This document shows positions 8,274-18,247 of a DNA stretch of 64,000 bases, piece by piece. The position numbers were made by a program, and so were the translations under genes. Every line of letters begins with the position of its first letter. The first letter of the stretch is position 1. Under the pieces are notes generated by a model. That model made no database searches and had not been told where the DNA came from. It saw nothing but the letters and a program-made list of their open reading frames with translations. Where the stretch lies: the NCBI GenBank assembly GCA_002726245.1, contig PBSM01000160.1:1-64000 (forward strand). Direction: 5' to 3'. This stretch comes from Planctomycetaceae bacterium (GTDB lineage: Bacteria > Planctomycetota > Planctomycetia > Pirellulales > Pirellulaceae).

Positions 8274-10691
8274 TCAATCCACATAGACGAACTCGTTCAA
8301 ACTCATCAACGCTTGGCAGAAGTTAGCCAGGGCCAGCCGTTCGGCGTCGGACTTGCTGGCCTGTTCGTAAGACGTTGTTTGACTCGCGACAAACGTCGCG
8401 GATGTCTTGAGTTCGTCGTCGGTCGGGGCGCGGCCCAATGCGAGGCGATAGCCGCGCGTGATAGCTTCGTCGATTGGACGTTCCGCCAGACGTTTGCCAA
8501 AGCCGTCGGCACAGGCTCGCGCTTGGGAGTTGTTGATCAACATCAGGGCTTGTGGCGCGATGGTCGTGTTGCTGCGGCGCCCAATGCTGACTAGATGTTC
8601 GGGCCAATCGAACAGCATCATCGTTGGGATCAGCTTGCTCCGCTTGATGAAGAAGTAGACGCTGCGGCGGCGCATGTTCTCGTCGAGCGAACCGGGGCCG
8701 TACATCGTCGAGTCGAGGATTCCACCTACATGCAGCATCGCGTCACGGATCGCTTCGCCTTCCAACCGCCTCGGCGTCCGCCGCCAGTACAGTAGGTTTT
8801 CGGGATCGAGTTCGTGGGGTAGGCTTCCAGCCTGCCGGGCCTGATCGCCGGTGCTGGATGGCAGGCTGGAAGCCTGCCCCACGTCGCTGCTCTGCATATA
8901 CACCGTGCTGGTCATGATCAGTTTGTGCAACCGTTTCAGCCGCCAGCCGTGAGCGATCAGATCCCGTGCGAGCCAATCGAGCAATTCCGGGTGAGTTGGA
9001 CGCTGGCCTTGGTATCCGAAATCATTAGGCGTGGCGACAATGCCGCGGCCGAAGTGATGTTGCCAGAGGCGGTTGACGATCACCCTCGCCGCCAACTGCC
9101 CCGCGCCGTGTTTGGCGTCGGTCAACCATCGCGCCAGACTTGCGCGCCGGAAGCTGGTGCGCGTCCAATCGGCTGGCGGCGCAACGTGCCAGTGCGAAGC
9201 TTCCTTCCCGCCCCGCGTCAGTACCTGCAAGAAGCCGGCATCGACCTCTTGTTGCTTCTGCTTCACGTCACCACGAGTCAAGAAGAACGTCTTGGGGTAG
9301 AAATGTGGGAAGCCGCGGCCGTCGGCGTGGTGCTTTGTATGCGGGAAACCTTCGCTGGTGACCTGTACTTTGACCGTCTTGGGTTGCTCGTCGTTTGGAT
9401 TCAGCTCAATATCGACTTCGCTACGGATCGTCGTGGTGAACGTGGAGACCAACCGATAATAATCGATCATCGGGATCGGATCGTATTTGTGTTCGTGGCA
9501 CCTCGCGCAGCCAACGGTCAGGGCCAGGAACGTCGATCCAACCGTGCTGGCCATGTCGTCGAGTTCGTCATACCGCGCGGTCTCGAATTCTGCTTCGGTG
9601 AGCTGCGTCGGAAACGCGCCCGCCCCCAGAAACCCCGTTGCCATCATCGCCAGCGGATCGTTCGGAGCCAGTTCGTCGCCGGCGACCTGCCACTGGACGA
9701 ACTGGTCGTAAGGCATGTCTTGATTCAAAGCCGTGATCAAGAAGTCACGATAGTGGTAGGCATGCGGCCGGTCGTAGTCCTGCTCGTAACCGTGCGATTC
9801 GGCGAACCGCGCAACATCCATCCAATGCCGCGCCCAACGCTCGCCGTAGTGCGGCGAATCGAGCAGGCCGTCGATCAGTTTCTCGTAGGCTTTCGGATCG
9901 TCTGTGCTGACGAACGCATCGACTTCTTCCGGTGTCGGCGGCAGTCCAGTTAAGACGAAGTAAGCGCGGCGGATTAACGTACGGTCATCGGCCAGACCGT
10001 TCGGACGAATCCCACGCTCTTGCAACTTGGCCTGGATGAGCCGATCGATCGGCGTTCGCACCCAGGGATCGTCAATCTTCGGCGGTTCAGCCATGTTCAG
10101 CGGCTGGAAAGACCAGAACTCGCGATCCTCGTCCGTGATTTCGTTCGCCGGTCGCTTCGCCCGGATCGTGACTTGGTCGATGCCCGGCCAAGGCGTTCCC
10201 ATTTCCACCCAGTGCCGAAGCACTGCGACTTGTTCGTCGGCAAGTTTCTCCTCGGGCGGCATCGCCGTGTCCGAGTCTTCGTAAGCAACTGCCTTGATGA
10301 TTAGACTCTCGTCCGGCTTTTTCGAGACGACTGCCGGTCCGGTCTTGCCGCCGTTGAGAATCGCTTCCAACGAATCAAGCCGCAGTTTCCCTTCCTGTTC
10401 ATCCTTGCCGTGACATTCATAGCAGTGCTTCGCCAGCAACGGCCGCACCTTGGTCTCGAAGAACCTTGCCTGCTCCGTCGTCGGTTTAGCGGGCTTGATC
10501 ACTTCGTCCGCCGGCATCGACGTGCCGGCCACCAACACAACCACGAGACTCGCGAAGGCAGCCGCCAAAAAGTTCGTAGGACGGGCACTCCTGCCCGTCA
10601 CAAACTCGACGGGCAAGAGTACCCGTCTTACTTTCCGCCGCTGTCTTGAGCAGCTCGCCCGAAAACGTCGCGTGAGGGTCTCGTTCTTCAT
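8274..10691 (-). CDS. PSCyt1/DUF1549/DUF1553 cytochrome-like protein with repeat insertions
   Basis: An 805-residue exported protein typical of planctomycetes. A membrane/signal segment lies at about 41-57. A heme-c motif CYECH (90-94) in the PSCyt1 domain is followed by MPPEEKL. DUF1549 contains PPTPEEVDAFV, HYGERWARHWMDVARFAESHG and VGCARCHEHKYDPI (a second CxxCH). DUF1553 contains RVIVNRLWQHHFGRGIV and APQALMLINN. Function is unknown; redox or polymer-degradation roles have been proposed. Two palindromic repeats are read through in-frame: residues about 21-39, ahead of the signal segment, and 604-626, in the loop between STVYMQSS and DPENLLYWRR. Paralogues lack these stretches. The start is ATG 10691, as no other ATG precedes the signal segment. 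The DUF1501 gene at 6071 is the expected partner. Confidence 0.92.
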   Translation of the reverse strand: MKNETLTRRFRASCSRQRRKVRRVLLPVEFVTGRSARPTNFLAAAFASLVVVLVAGTSMPADEVIKPAKPTTEQARFFETKVRPLLAKHCYECHGKDEQEGKLRLDSLEAILNGGKTGPAVVSKKPDESLIIKAVAYEDSDTAMPPEEKLADEQVAVLRHWVEMGTPWPGIDQVTIRAKRPANEITDEDREFWSFQPLNMAEPPKIDDPWVRTPIDRLIQAKLQERGIRPNGLADDRTLIRRAYFVLTGLPPTPEEVDAFVSTDDPKAYEKLIDGLLDSPHYGERWARHWMDVARFAESHGYEQDYDRPHAYHYRDFLITALNQDMPYDQFVQWQVAGDELAPNDPLAMMATGFLGAGAFPTQLTEAEFETARYDELDDMASTVGSTFLALTVGCARCHEHKYDPIPMIDYYRLVSTFTTTIRSEVDIELNPNDEQPKTVKVQVTSEGFPHTKHHADGRGFPHFYPKTFFLTRGDVKQKQQEVDAGFLQVLTRGGKEASHWHVAPPADWTRTSFRRASLARWLTDAKHGAGQLAARVIVNRLWQHHFGRGIVATPNDFGYQGQRPTHPELLDWLARDLIAHGWRLKRLHKLIMTSTVYMQSSDVGQASSLPSSTGDQARQAGSLPHELDPENLLYWRRTPRRLEGEAIRDAMLHVGGILDSTMYGPGSLDENMRRRSVYFFIKRSKLIPTMMLFDWPEHLVSIGRRSNTTIAPQALMLINNSQARACADGFGKRLAERPIDEAITRGYRLALGRAPTDDELKTSATFVASQTTSYEQASKSDAERLALANFCQALMSLNEFVYVD
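8814..8882. repeat. palindromic repeat (family A) inside a coding region
   Basis: Two 23-bp arms (8814-8836 and 8860-8882) are inverted copies with one mismatch, built on GTGGGGTAGGCTTCCAGCC. They are separated by a 23-bp spacer. The element is exactly 69 bp, so it adds 23 codons to the DUF1553 protein without breaking the frame. Relatives: 45659-45713 and 58340-58644. Confidence 0.9.
10576..10631. repeat. palindromic repeat in the N-terminal coding region
   Basis: Arms 10576-10599 and 10608-10631 are inverted copies with about three mismatches in 24 (core GACGGGCACTCCTGCCCGTC and its complement). They encode residues about 21-39 of the PSCyt protein, just ahead of its membrane segment. Confidence 0.85.
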
Positions 10692-10734
10692 CGCATACCT
10701 TCACATAACCGCCGATCGCTCCGCAACTTTTGTG

Positions 10735-11175
10735 CTACTCGCGAATCGATTTCTCTCCGTCGGCGGTAGGCAATCCGTGGGCCTTGAACAATTCGCCGTA
10801 GGTTTCGCCGGAGGACGCTTTCACCGCTTCCACTTTCTTCAACGCAGCTTGTAGTTCCTCAAGTATCTTTCCCTCTTCCGCTTTCTTCGCGTCAACTCCG
10901 TTCTTGCGGGCCGCAGCGATTCGGTCCTTGGCGTTGCCTTCGATCAACTGCGAGAGCTCCCAGCCATAGGCGTTCACAACGTACTTCTTCTTACCTTTTA
11001 CGTGGCAGGTGTAACATCCGGTTTTCTTGTACGTGGCTTGGAATTCCGCATCGCCACTCTCTTTTACGTACTTCGCGTCGAACGCCTTCTTGAAGGGAGC
11101 GGTCGCCAACGTTGTGCTGGCCGCGAAAGAAACGGCTGCGATAACGGCCAGGACAAGAACAGTTAATGACTTCAT
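10735..11175 (-). CDS. small exported mono-heme cytochrome c-like protein
   Basis: A 146-residue protein with a clear signal peptide (LTVLVLAVIAAVSFAASTTLATA) and a single heme-c motif CYTCH at 54-58, followed by a lysine-rich KGKKKYVVNAYG. The C-terminal half is a charged helix (AARKNGVDAKKAEEGKILEELQAALKKVEAV). It probably carries electrons in the periplasm. It sits 43 bases upstream of, and in the same direction as, the PSCyt/DUF1553 gene, so an operon is plausible. No distal methionine ligand can be assigned with confidence. ATG 11175 has a GGAG site in front. Confidence 0.8.
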   Translation of the reverse strand: MKSLTVLVLAVIAAVSFAASTTLATAPFKKAFDAKYVKESGDAEFQATYKKTGCYTCHVKGKKKYVVNAYGWELSQLIEGNAKDRIAAARKNGVDAKKAEEGKILEELQAALKKVEAVKASSGETYGELFKAHGLPTADGEKSIRE

Positions 11176-11393
11176 GGAGTGGTCTCCTTAGATATAATGG
11201 AACACGGTGGGGGGCCGCCGCACACGTCGCACGGGGGCTCTTGTGGGTGGGCTGCGCGATCCGTCAAGGAGGACTGCGGCAAGAGCCACTCAGCGGCTCG
11301 ATACCAAGTTTATCCTGTTAGACATCTGGACGTCAAGGTCCGCATATAGTTTAATGGAAGTCCCGCCAAAATTCACGCCTACTGGGGAAAACG

Positions 11394-11563
11394 ACGAATG
11401 TCGAAGTACTCAGTGACGAAAGAAATCCGTATGACCAGTGATAAAGGTAGCGGTCAGCGGCCAGCAGGCAGCAGCGAGCTTTCCGTGCCATCGTTGCGGT
11501 CGTGCCGGTTCGTCATTCGAGCTTCGTCATTCTTTCGTCATTCGTCATTGGTCATTCGTCATT
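11394..11563. repeat. dispersed repeat (family F), arms rich in GACGAA/TTCGTC
   Basis: The left arm (11394-11450) contains CAGTGACGAAAGAAATCC. The right arm (11511-11563) is built of TTCGTCATT units (TTCGTCATTCGTCATTGGTC). The two are loosely inverted copies. A second copy lies at 12851-13035. Both overlap the start of a gene and supply its start codon. Confidence 0.75.
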
Positions 11564-12861
11564 TGCCCACCGCGCTTTTGCTGGCAGTGGCGGCGATGTG
11601 GAGTTCCATGGCCTTGGCCCAGGTTGATTTCGAGCAACCGCCGATCGATTACCTCAAAGCGCAGCCTGACGATGTGATCACGAAGCTGCAGGCGCGGATC
11701 GATGCAGGCGAAGTGGAGTTGAAACGGGAACGCGGCCTTGGCTATTTGCGATCCGTGCTCGACGCCTTGAACGTGCCGGCCTCATCGCAAGCCTTGGTTT
11801 ACTCCAAGACCAGCTTTCAACTTCGCCGCATTTCACCGCGCACGCCGCGAGCGATCTACTTCGGCGATGAAGTTTATGTCGGCTGGGTTCGCGGCAGTGA
11901 TGTGATGGAGTTCTCGGCCGTCGATCCGAAGCTCGGCGCGAACTTCTACACGCTGAGCCAAAACGAAACGGGACGGCCCCAGTTCCGTCGCCATACACAC
12001 ACGTGTTTGCAGTGTCATGGTTCGTCTCTGACGAAAGGCGTTCCCGGCCACATGGTGCGGAGTGTTTACTCGAAGGCGGACGGGCAACCGGTTCTGGGCG
12101 CGGGCACGTACCGGTCCGATCACACGAGCCCATTGAAGGAACGTTGGGGCGGCTGGTATGTGACGGGCCAACACGGTTCGCAGCGGCATCTTGGAAACCT
12201 GTTCGTGAATCAAGTCGATAATCCGCGCGAAGCGGACCTGGACAGTGGAGCCAACGTGACGGACTTGAAGCCGTACTTCAGGACGGCGGGATATCTGTCG
12301 GGGCACAGCGACATCGTCGCCTTAATGGTGTTGGAGCATCAAACCACGATGCACAATCTGATCACGCGAGCGAACTTCCTCACGCAAATCACCTTGCGCG
12401 ACGCGGCGGTGATGAACAAGATGCTGGAGCGATCTGATGACTTCTGTTCCGAGTCGAACGAACGACGGATCAATAACGCAGCCGAGCCCGTCGTGAAGTA
12501 CTTGCTGTTTGCTGGTGAAGCACGGCTGACCGCACCAATCGTTGGAACTTCAAACTTCGCAGAGGAGTTTGCGACAGGCGGGCCGCGCGACAAGCAAGAG
12601 CGTTCGTTGCGCGAGTTGGATCTCCGCGGCCGCTTGTTCAAGTATCCCTGCAGCTATTTGATCTACTCCGCTGCCTTCGACGAATTGCCGGCCGCTGTCA
12701 AAACTCGCATCTATCAGCGGTTGTGGGACGTGCTGACCGGCGAGGACACGAGCGAAGACTTTCAACATCTAACGCCGGTCGATCGCCAAGCGATCTTGGC
12801 AATCCTGCGAGACACAAAGCAGGGATTACCGGAGTATTGGAGGCGAGGAAATGACGAATGA
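11398..12861 (+). CDS. exported heme-c protein of unknown function
   Basis: The 487-residue frame has one CxxCH site, CLQCH at 203-207, in a THTCLQCHGSS setting. GHMVRSVYSKADGQP and a WGGWYVTGQHGSQRHLGN stretch follow. The rest is unlike any family I can name, but its context of PSCyt and DUF1501 genes suggests a periplasmic electron-transfer role. A signal sequence (TALLLAVAAMWSSMALAQ) sits at about 58-76. Residues 1-55 come from repeat F (SKYSVTKEIRM... SSLVIRH), so the natural start is uncertain: ATG 11398, ATG 11431, or a TTG just before the signal core. Its last codons (NDE-stop) come from the next copy of the repeat and overlap the following ATG. Confidence 0.75.
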   Translation: MSKYSVTKEIRMTSDKGSGQRPAGSSELSVPSLRSCRFVIRASSFFRHSSLVIRHLPTALLLAVAAMWSSMALAQVDFEQPPIDYLKAQPDDVITKLQARIDAGEVELKRERGLGYLRSVLDALNVPASSQALVYSKTSFQLRRISPRTPRAIYFGDEVYVGWVRGSDVMEFSAVDPKLGANFYTLSQNETGRPQFRRHTHTCLQCHGSSLTKGVPGHMVRSVYSKADGQPVLGAGTYRSDHTSPLKERWGGWYVTGQHGSQRHLGNLFVNQVDNPREADLDSGANVTDLKPYFRTAGYLSGHSDIVALMVLEHQTTMHNLITRANFLTQITLRDAAVMNKMLERSDDFCSESNERRINNAAEPVVKYLLFAGEARLTAPIVGTSNFAEEFATGGPRDKQERSLRELDLRGRLFKYPCSYLIYSAAFDELPAAVKTRIYQRLWDVLTGEDTSEDFQHLTPVDRQAILAILRDTKQGLPEYWRRGNDE

Positions 12862-13035
12862 CGAAATACCCAATGACGAAGGAAATCCGAACGACGAATA
12901 ACAAAGTAGCTGAGCTCGCCAGAGTTTGGCCGCGGTTGCCAGGAGTTTTTCAGAGTCTGGCGACTTCGGTTACGCCGCGTATTTGTCGTTTATGCTTCTT
13001 CATTCTTTCGTCATTCGTCATTACTCATTCGTCAT
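12851..13035. repeat. dispersed repeat (family F) across a gene junction
   Basis: The left arm (12851-12905) is ATGACGAATGACGAAATACC and onward; the right arm (12997-13035) is of TTCGTCATT units. The left arm provides the last codons and stop of the upstream gene and the start codon of the downstream one. Confidence 0.75.
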
Positions 13036-16000
13036 CCGCCGCAGACCCGACGGTTGACTTCAGTCGTCAAATCCGACCACTCCTGGCGGAAAAATGCTTT
13101 CAATGTCATGGACTCGATGCGGAGCTGCGCGAGACAGATCTTCGCCTCGACACCAAGGAGGGCCTGTTCGCGGAAGTTGAATCGGGCGGGGTTGCGGTCG
13201 TGCCGGGCGACCTGGGTGAGAGTGTCGTCTATCGCCGTCTGGTCGGCGACGACGAAGACGAGCGGATGCCGCCAGCCGACTCGAAGCAACTGACTGCGGA
13301 GGAGATCGAGCTCATCAAGAGTTGGATCGAATCCGGAGCGACCTGGCAGCAGCACTGGTCGCTCGTCGCGCCTCAGCGTCCGGGCCTCCCGAAGATCAGC
13401 GATCCAAAGTGGCCTCGCAGCGAGTTCGATCATTTCGTGCTAGGGCGGCTTGATCGAGAAGGTTTGAAGCCATCGCCGGAAGCGGACAAACTGACGCTGC
13501 TGCGGCGAGTAACCTTTGATTTGACTGGGCTGCCGCCGACACTCAAGGAGGCTGACGACTTCCTCGCGGATGAATCGGACCAAGCGTACGAAAAGGCGAT
13601 CGACCGCTTGCTGAAGTCGCCTCATTACGGCGAGCACATGGGGCGTTACTGGCTCGACGCGGCTCGTTACGGCGATACGCACGGCTTGCACTTGGACAAC
13701 TTCCGCCAGATCTGGCCCTACCGCGATTGGGTCATCAAGGCGTTCAACGCCAACATGCCGTTCGATCAATTCACGATCGAGCAATTGGCCGGTGACCTGT
13801 TGCCAAACGCGACGCTCGATCAAAGGATCGCCACCGGTTTCAACCGCTGCAACGTAACGACCAGCGAGGGCGGCGTGATCCCGGGAGAGTACTTCGTCCA
13901 TTACACGAACGATCGAGTCGCCACGACATCGACCGTCTGGATGGGGATCTCGATGGGCTGCGTTACCTGCCACGAACACAAGTTCGATCCCTTCGAGATG
14001 AAGGACTTCTATCAGTTGTTTGCCTTCTTCAACAGCCTCGACGGGCCGGTGATGGACGGCAACCGGCAAGATACGGCACCCGTGCTTAAGGTCGCGACTG
14101 CCGAACAAGAATCGGAACTCGCCGATCTGGACAAACGAATCGGTGAGTTGTCGAAAGTGATGACGTCGGTGATCGCTGAAGTAGATAAGGCCCAACGCGA
14201 ATGGGAAGTCCAAACGCTGAAAGGGATCGGCAGTAAGCCTGAATGGCGCCTGCTCGCCGCCGAGGCGTTCACATCCAAGGGCGGCGCGACGCTTACGAAA
14301 TTGGAAGACGCGTCGATTCTGGTCGCTGGCAAGAATGCCGACGACGAAGTTTATGAAGTTGTCGCACAAGTTCCCGATGCGCGACTGACCGCGATTCGTT
14401 TGGAGGGTCTCTTGCACGAGTCGCTAACCGCTGGCGGAGCGGGCCGCAGCAGCAATAGCAATGTCGTCTTGAGCGAGTTCGAAGCCGAAATCGCCTCGGC
14501 CACCGAGCCCGCCAAGTGGCAGTCGGTCAAGTTCGCGCGAGCCTGGGCGGATCACGAACAAGCCGGCGGCGACTTCAAGATCGCCAACGCCATCGACGGC
14601 AAAAAGGAAACTGGCTGGGCGATTGCCGGTCACGAGAAGAAAGAAGATCGCGTTGCCATCTTTGTTGCTGATAAGCCGTTCGGCCACGAAGGCGGCACGC
14701 GGCTGCGAATTCGATTGCGCCACGAATCGATTCACAAGCAGCATCACTTCGGCCGCTTCCGCTTGTCGGTCACGTCGGCTGACAACATCCCGGAGATCGG
14801 CGCCGCTTCTGCTCCCGCCGAGATTGTCAAGCTCTTGCAGATCGAACAGGAGAAACGAAACGCTGACCTGCAGAACAAGATCCGCGACCACTATCGCCAG
14901 AACGTTTCGACGCACGAGCAGCTTGTACAAACGCGAACGGAGTTGGCAGCTTCCCGAAAACGCAAGACCGATCTCGACAACTCTTTGGCGACAACACTGA
15001 TCTGGAAGGAATTGGCCGAGCCGAAGCCAGCCTACATTCTGACTCGCGGTGCGTACGACAAGCAAGGCGAGCAAGTCAGCCGTAACACGCCGGCCGCGCT
15101 GCCGCCGCTGCAACCCCTGCCGGAAGGAGAGATCCCGACTCGGTTGCATCTTGCAAAGTGGCTCGTTTCGCCTGAGCATCCGCTCGCTGCGCGCGTGACC
15201 GTCAATCGCTTCTGGCAACAGTATTTCGGCACGGGCATCGTCGAGACGACAGAAGACTTCGGTTCGCAAGGCACACCGCCGTCGCATCCGCAGCTCTTGG
15301 ATTGGCTGGCCGTTGATTTTCGGGAAAGCGGTTGGGACGTGAAACGATTTCATAAGATGATCGTCATGTCGGCGACGTATCGTCAATCGTCGCGAGTCTC
15401 GCCTGAGATGCTCAAGCGTGATCGGGCCAACCGGTTGCTCGCGCGAGGACCCCGTTTCCGGAACGATGCCGAAGTGATTCGCGATTCAGCTTTGGCCGTT
15501 GGCGGGTTGCTCGTCGGCAAGATCGGCGGCCCCAGCGTCAAGCCATATCAGCCGCCTGGGATTTGGTACGCAGTCGGCTACACCGACAGCAATACCGCGA
15601 AGTTCACGCGAGACAACGGCGACGCGTTATATCGGCGTAGCATGTACACGTTCTGGAAACGCACCGCTCCACCGCCGACGATGTCAACGCTCGACGCACC
15701 TTCGCGCGAGAATTGCACGGTGCGACGCTCGCGCACCAATACGCCGCTCGCCGCATTAGCGTTGATGAACGACGAGCAGTTCGTTGAAGCATCGCGTGCT
15801 TTCGCTCAGCGAGCGATGATCGAAGGTGGTAAGACCGACGAAGAGCGAGCAACGTGGGCGTTTCGCCTAGCCCTGACCCGCAACCCAACCGACGCGGAAC
15901 TCGCCGTGCTGATGGAGGTTTATCGAACGACTCTGGCTAAGTATCAGGCCGACAAAGAAGCTGCCACAAAGTTGATCAGCATCGGTGAATCCAAGCCCGA

Positions 16001-16088
16001 CGAAAATCTCGATCCCAGCCAACTCGCCGCTTGGACACTGGTTGGCAACTTGATTCTGAATTTGGACGAAACCGTTACGAAGGGATGA
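12858..16088 (+). CDS. PSCyt1/DUF1549/DUF1553 protein (large form)
   Basis: A 1076-residue exported protein. Heme-c motif CFQCH (80-84) is followed by [20 protein letters not shown] (PSCyt1). DUF1549 contains [35 protein letters not shown] and [19 protein letters not shown] (a second CxxCH). A long middle section of about 300 residues has coiled-coil helices around 415-450 and 645-710, plus a beta-rich insert (about 480-650). DUF1553 contains [24 protein letters not shown] and [12 protein letters not shown]. Residues 1-55 derive largely from repeat F, giving an odd presequence ([10 protein letters not shown]) before [21 protein letters not shown]. It overlaps the upstream gene by 4 bases and is followed after 7 bases by DUF1501, a typical operon. 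Confidence 0.93.
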   Translation: MTKYPMTKEIRTTNNKVAELARVWPRLPGVFQSLATSVTPRICRLCFFILSSFVITHSSSAADPTVDFSRQIRPLLAEKCFQCHGLDAELRETDLRLDTKEGLFAEVESGGVAVVPGDLGESVVYRRLVGDDEDERMPPADSKQLTAEEIELIKSWIESGATWQQHWSLVAPQRPGLPKISDPKWPRSEFDHFVLGRLDREGLKPSPEADKLTLLRRVTFDLTGLPPTLKEADDFLADESDQAYEKAIDRLLKSPHYGEHMGRYWLDAARYGDTHGLHLDNFRQIWPYRDWVIKAFNANMPFDQFTIEQLAGDLLPNATLDQRIATGFNRCNVTTSEGGVIPGEYFVHYTNDRVATTSTVWMGISMGCVTCHEHKFDPFEMKDFYQLFAFFNSLDGPVMDGNRQDTAPVLKVATAEQESELADLDKRIGELSKVMTSVIAEVDKAQREWEVQTLKGIGSKPEWRLLAAEAFTSKGGATLTKLEDASILVAGKNADDEVYEVVAQVPDARLTAIRLEGLLHESLTAGGAGRSSNSNVVLSEFEAEIASATEPAKWQSVKFARAWADHEQAGGDFKIANAIDGKKETGWAIAGHEKKEDRVAIFVADKPFGHEGGTRLRIRLRHESIHKQHHFGRFRLSVTSADNIPEIGAASAPAEIVKLLQIEQEKRNADLQNKIRDHYRQNVSTHEQLVQTRTELAASRKRKTDLDNSLATTLIWKELAEPKPAYILTRGAYDKQGEQVSRNTPAALPPLQPLPEGEIPTRLHLAKWLVSPEHPLAARVTVNRFWQQYFGTGIVETTEDFGSQGTPPSHPQLLDWLAVDFRESGWDVKRFHKMIVMSATYRQSSRVSPEMLKRDRANRLLARGPRFRNDAEVIRDSALAVGGLLVGKIGGPSVKPYQPPGIWYAVGYTDSNTAKFTRDNGDALYRRSMYTFWKRTAPPPTMSTLDAPSRENCTVRRSRTNTPLAALALMNDEQFVEASRAFAQRAMIEGGKTDEERATWAFRLALTRNPTDAELAVLMEVYRTTLAKYQADKEAATKLISIGESKPDENLDPSQLAAWTLVGNLILNLDETVTKG

Positions 16089-16095
16089 CGACACA

Positions 16096-17562
16096 ATGGA
16101 CCCTCGCACTGAAACACTACTGCAACTGACCCGCCGACAACTTCTAGGACGTGGTCTGAATGCGGCGGGAGCTGCGGCGCTGGCGACGCTCGTGAACAAA
16201 GATGCTGGAGCCACGACGGCGGACGCTCCGCAGCGGGTTGGCGGGTTGTCGGAGCTGCCTCATCATCCGCCAACGGCGAAACGATTCATCTACTTGTTCA
16301 TGAGCGGCGGGCCCGCACAGATGGATCTCTACGACTACAAGCCGTTGGTCACGAAGCTGTTCGACAAGGACTTGCCTGACTCCGTGCGGCAAGGCCAACG
16401 CTTTACGACGATGACATCGGGGCAAAAGCGATTCCCGCTTGCTCCTTCGATGTTCAACTTCGAGCAACATGGTGATTGTGGACGGTGGGTGACTGAGTTG
16501 CTGCCGCATACCGCCAAGGTTGTGGATGACTTGTCGTTCGTGTACAGCGTGCATACCAACGCCATCAATCACGATCCAGCGATCACGTTCATTCAGACGG
16601 GCCGCGAGCTGCCCGGTTGGCCGAGTCTCGGGTCCTGGCTGGCATACGGTCTTGGTGTAGCAACGGAAAATCTACCGAACTACGTCGTGATGACTCCGAC
16701 CTGGTCGGGGCGAAAGAGTGCGCAGGCGTTGTACAACCGACTGTGGGGCACCGGCTTTCTGCCCTCGCGATTGCAGGGTGTCGCGTTGCGGGCCCAAGGC
16801 GATCCGGTCTTGTTTCTATCGAATCCCGAAGGTGTCGATCGAGACACTCGCGGCAAGATGCTGGAAGGTTTGGCGAAGCTGAATGCGATTCAATACGAAC
16901 AGGCCGGCGATCCGGAAACGCAATCGCGCACATCTCAGTACGAGATGGCTTTTCGCATGCAGACTTCGGTGCCCGACTTAACCGACTTCTCGCAAGAGCC
17001 AAAGCACATCCTCGACATGTACGGGCCGGACGTGACGAAGCCGGGTACGTTCGCTGCGAGTTGTCTGTTGGCGCGTCGCATGGCCGAGCGTGGTGTGCAG
17101 TGTATCCAACTGTTCCACCGCGGCTGGGACCAGCACGGCAACTTGCCGAACGACATTCGCAACCAATGCCGCGACATCGATCAGCCAACGCGTGCTCTGA
17201 TCGAAGACCTCAAACGCCGCGGCATGTTGGAAGACACGCTAGTGACGTGGGGCGGCGAGTTTGGTCGCACGGTTTATTGCCAAGGCAATCTGGCTCGTGA
17301 CAACTATGGTCGCGATCATCATCCGCGTTGTTTCACGATGTGGATGGCAGGCGGCGGGATTCAAGGCGGCCGATCGATCGGCATGACCGACGACTTCAGC
17401 TACAACATCGTCGAAGATCCCGTTAAGATCTCCGACATCAACAACACCATCCTGCATTGCCTCGGTATCGACAACCGCCGCTTGTCCATCAAATACCAAG
17501 GCCTTGATGCGAGAGTGACCGGTGTGGAACAATGCCGCGTGCTCAAGGAATTACTCGGCTGA
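16096..17562 (+). CDS. DUF1501 domain protein
   Basis: A 488-residue protein with a Tat-like signal ([20 protein letters not shown]) and the family landmarks: [88 protein letters not shown] and [10 protein letters not shown]. The fold is alkaline-phosphatase/sulfatase-like; the true activity is unknown. It starts 7 bases after the large PSCyt/DUF1553 gene, the standard pairing, implying that the two exported products work together. In this long subtype the metal-ligand-like 'WDQHGN' replaces the WDTH form seen in the pseudogene at 1081-1840. Confidence 0.93.
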   Translation: MDPRTETLLQLTRRQLLGRGLNAAGAAALATLVNKDAGATTADAPQRVGGLSELPHHPPTAKRFIYLFMSGGPAQMDLYDYKPLVTKLFDKDLPDSVRQGQRFTTMTSGQKRFPLAPSMFNFEQHGDCGRWVTELLPHTAKVVDDLSFVYSVHTNAINHDPAITFIQTGRELPGWPSLGSWLAYGLGVATENLPNYVVMTPTWSGRKSAQALYNRLWGTGFLPSRLQGVALRAQGDPVLFLSNPEGVDRDTRGKMLEGLAKLNAIQYEQAGDPETQSRTSQYEMAFRMQTSVPDLTDFSQEPKHILDMYGPDVTKPGTFAASCLLARRMAERGVQCIQLFHRGWDQHGNLPNDIRNQCRDIDQPTRALIEDLKRRGMLEDTLVTWGGEFGRTVYCQGNLARDNYGRDHHPRCFTMWMAGGGIQGGRSIGMTDDFSYNIVEDPVKISDINNTILHCLGIDNRRLSIKYQGLDARVTGVEQCRVLKELLG

Positions 17563-17602
17563 AGTGCGACGCAACGAAGCTCAACTCACGAGGAGTCTTA
17601 AC

Positions 17603-18166
17603 GTGAATTCAAGAATTTGGATCGGACTGTGCATGATCGCTGGAGCAGCAACCCTCTTCATGGCGACCACCGACTCGCTCGGCGAGCCACCTGACAACTC
17701 TGACAAGCCCGCGAAGAAAAGTAAGCCGGCAAAGCCGCTGCTCACGGTCGAAGAAGCTCGTGGCCAAGCGAAGCTATTGCACACGACCTATGAGGCAACA
17801 TTGATCGCCGTCCATCGTGCGTACTTCGAGGAAGGTAAGCGGATGTTGGTGCCCTCGCGCGTGTTAGAAGACATTTTTTACTGGGTCGATCACGAGACCA
17901 AAGGAGAGACTCGCTGGATCGCCGTCAACACGGAGGCCATGAGCATCGACCATGAGCCCGAAAGTGAAATCGAGAAGAAAGCTGCCAAAGTACTCGCTTC
18001 TGGGGAAGAAGAGTTCGAGTTGATCGAGGATGGAGTCTATCATCGAGCTGGTGCTGTCACGCTTGTTGCCTCATGTCTCCGTTGCCATGAACCCAACCTG
18101 TTCCAGAAGCAGAAACGAAAACGTGTTGCTGGACTCGTCATCAGCATTCCCGTCAAGCAGGAGTAA
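17603..18166 (+). CDS. exported single-heme protein (DUF3365-like)
   Basis: I choose GTG at 17603 because an AGGAG site (17591-17595) lies just ahead and the product then begins with a signal sequence (IWIGLCMIAGAATLFMA). The 187-residue protein is lysine-rich after the signal. It has LLHTTYEATLIAVHRAYFEEG and ends in a heme-c motif CLRCH (158-162) followed by GLVISIPVK. This arrangement resembles DUF3365/Tll0287-type heme sensor domains, where the heme site is at the C-terminal end. It lies 40 bases after the DUF1501 gene on the same strand and may be the last gene of that operon, adding another periplasmic heme protein. Confidence 0.7.
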   Translation: MNSRIWIGLCMIAGAATLFMATTDSLGEPPDNSDKPAKKSKPAKPLLTVEEARGQAKLLHTTYEATLIAVHRAYFEEGKRMLVPSRVLEDIFYWVDHETKGETRWIAVNTEAMSIDHEPESEIEKKAAKVLASGEEEFELIEDGVYHRAGAVTLVASCLRCHEPNLFQKQKRKRVAGLVISIPVKQE

Positions 18167-18247
18167 GCCCATCTGCAATGTACAACGACCGACCACAAGG
18201 CAACGGCACCGAGTGTTCCGATGTCTATCCGCCGAGCTTGGTCCGTG

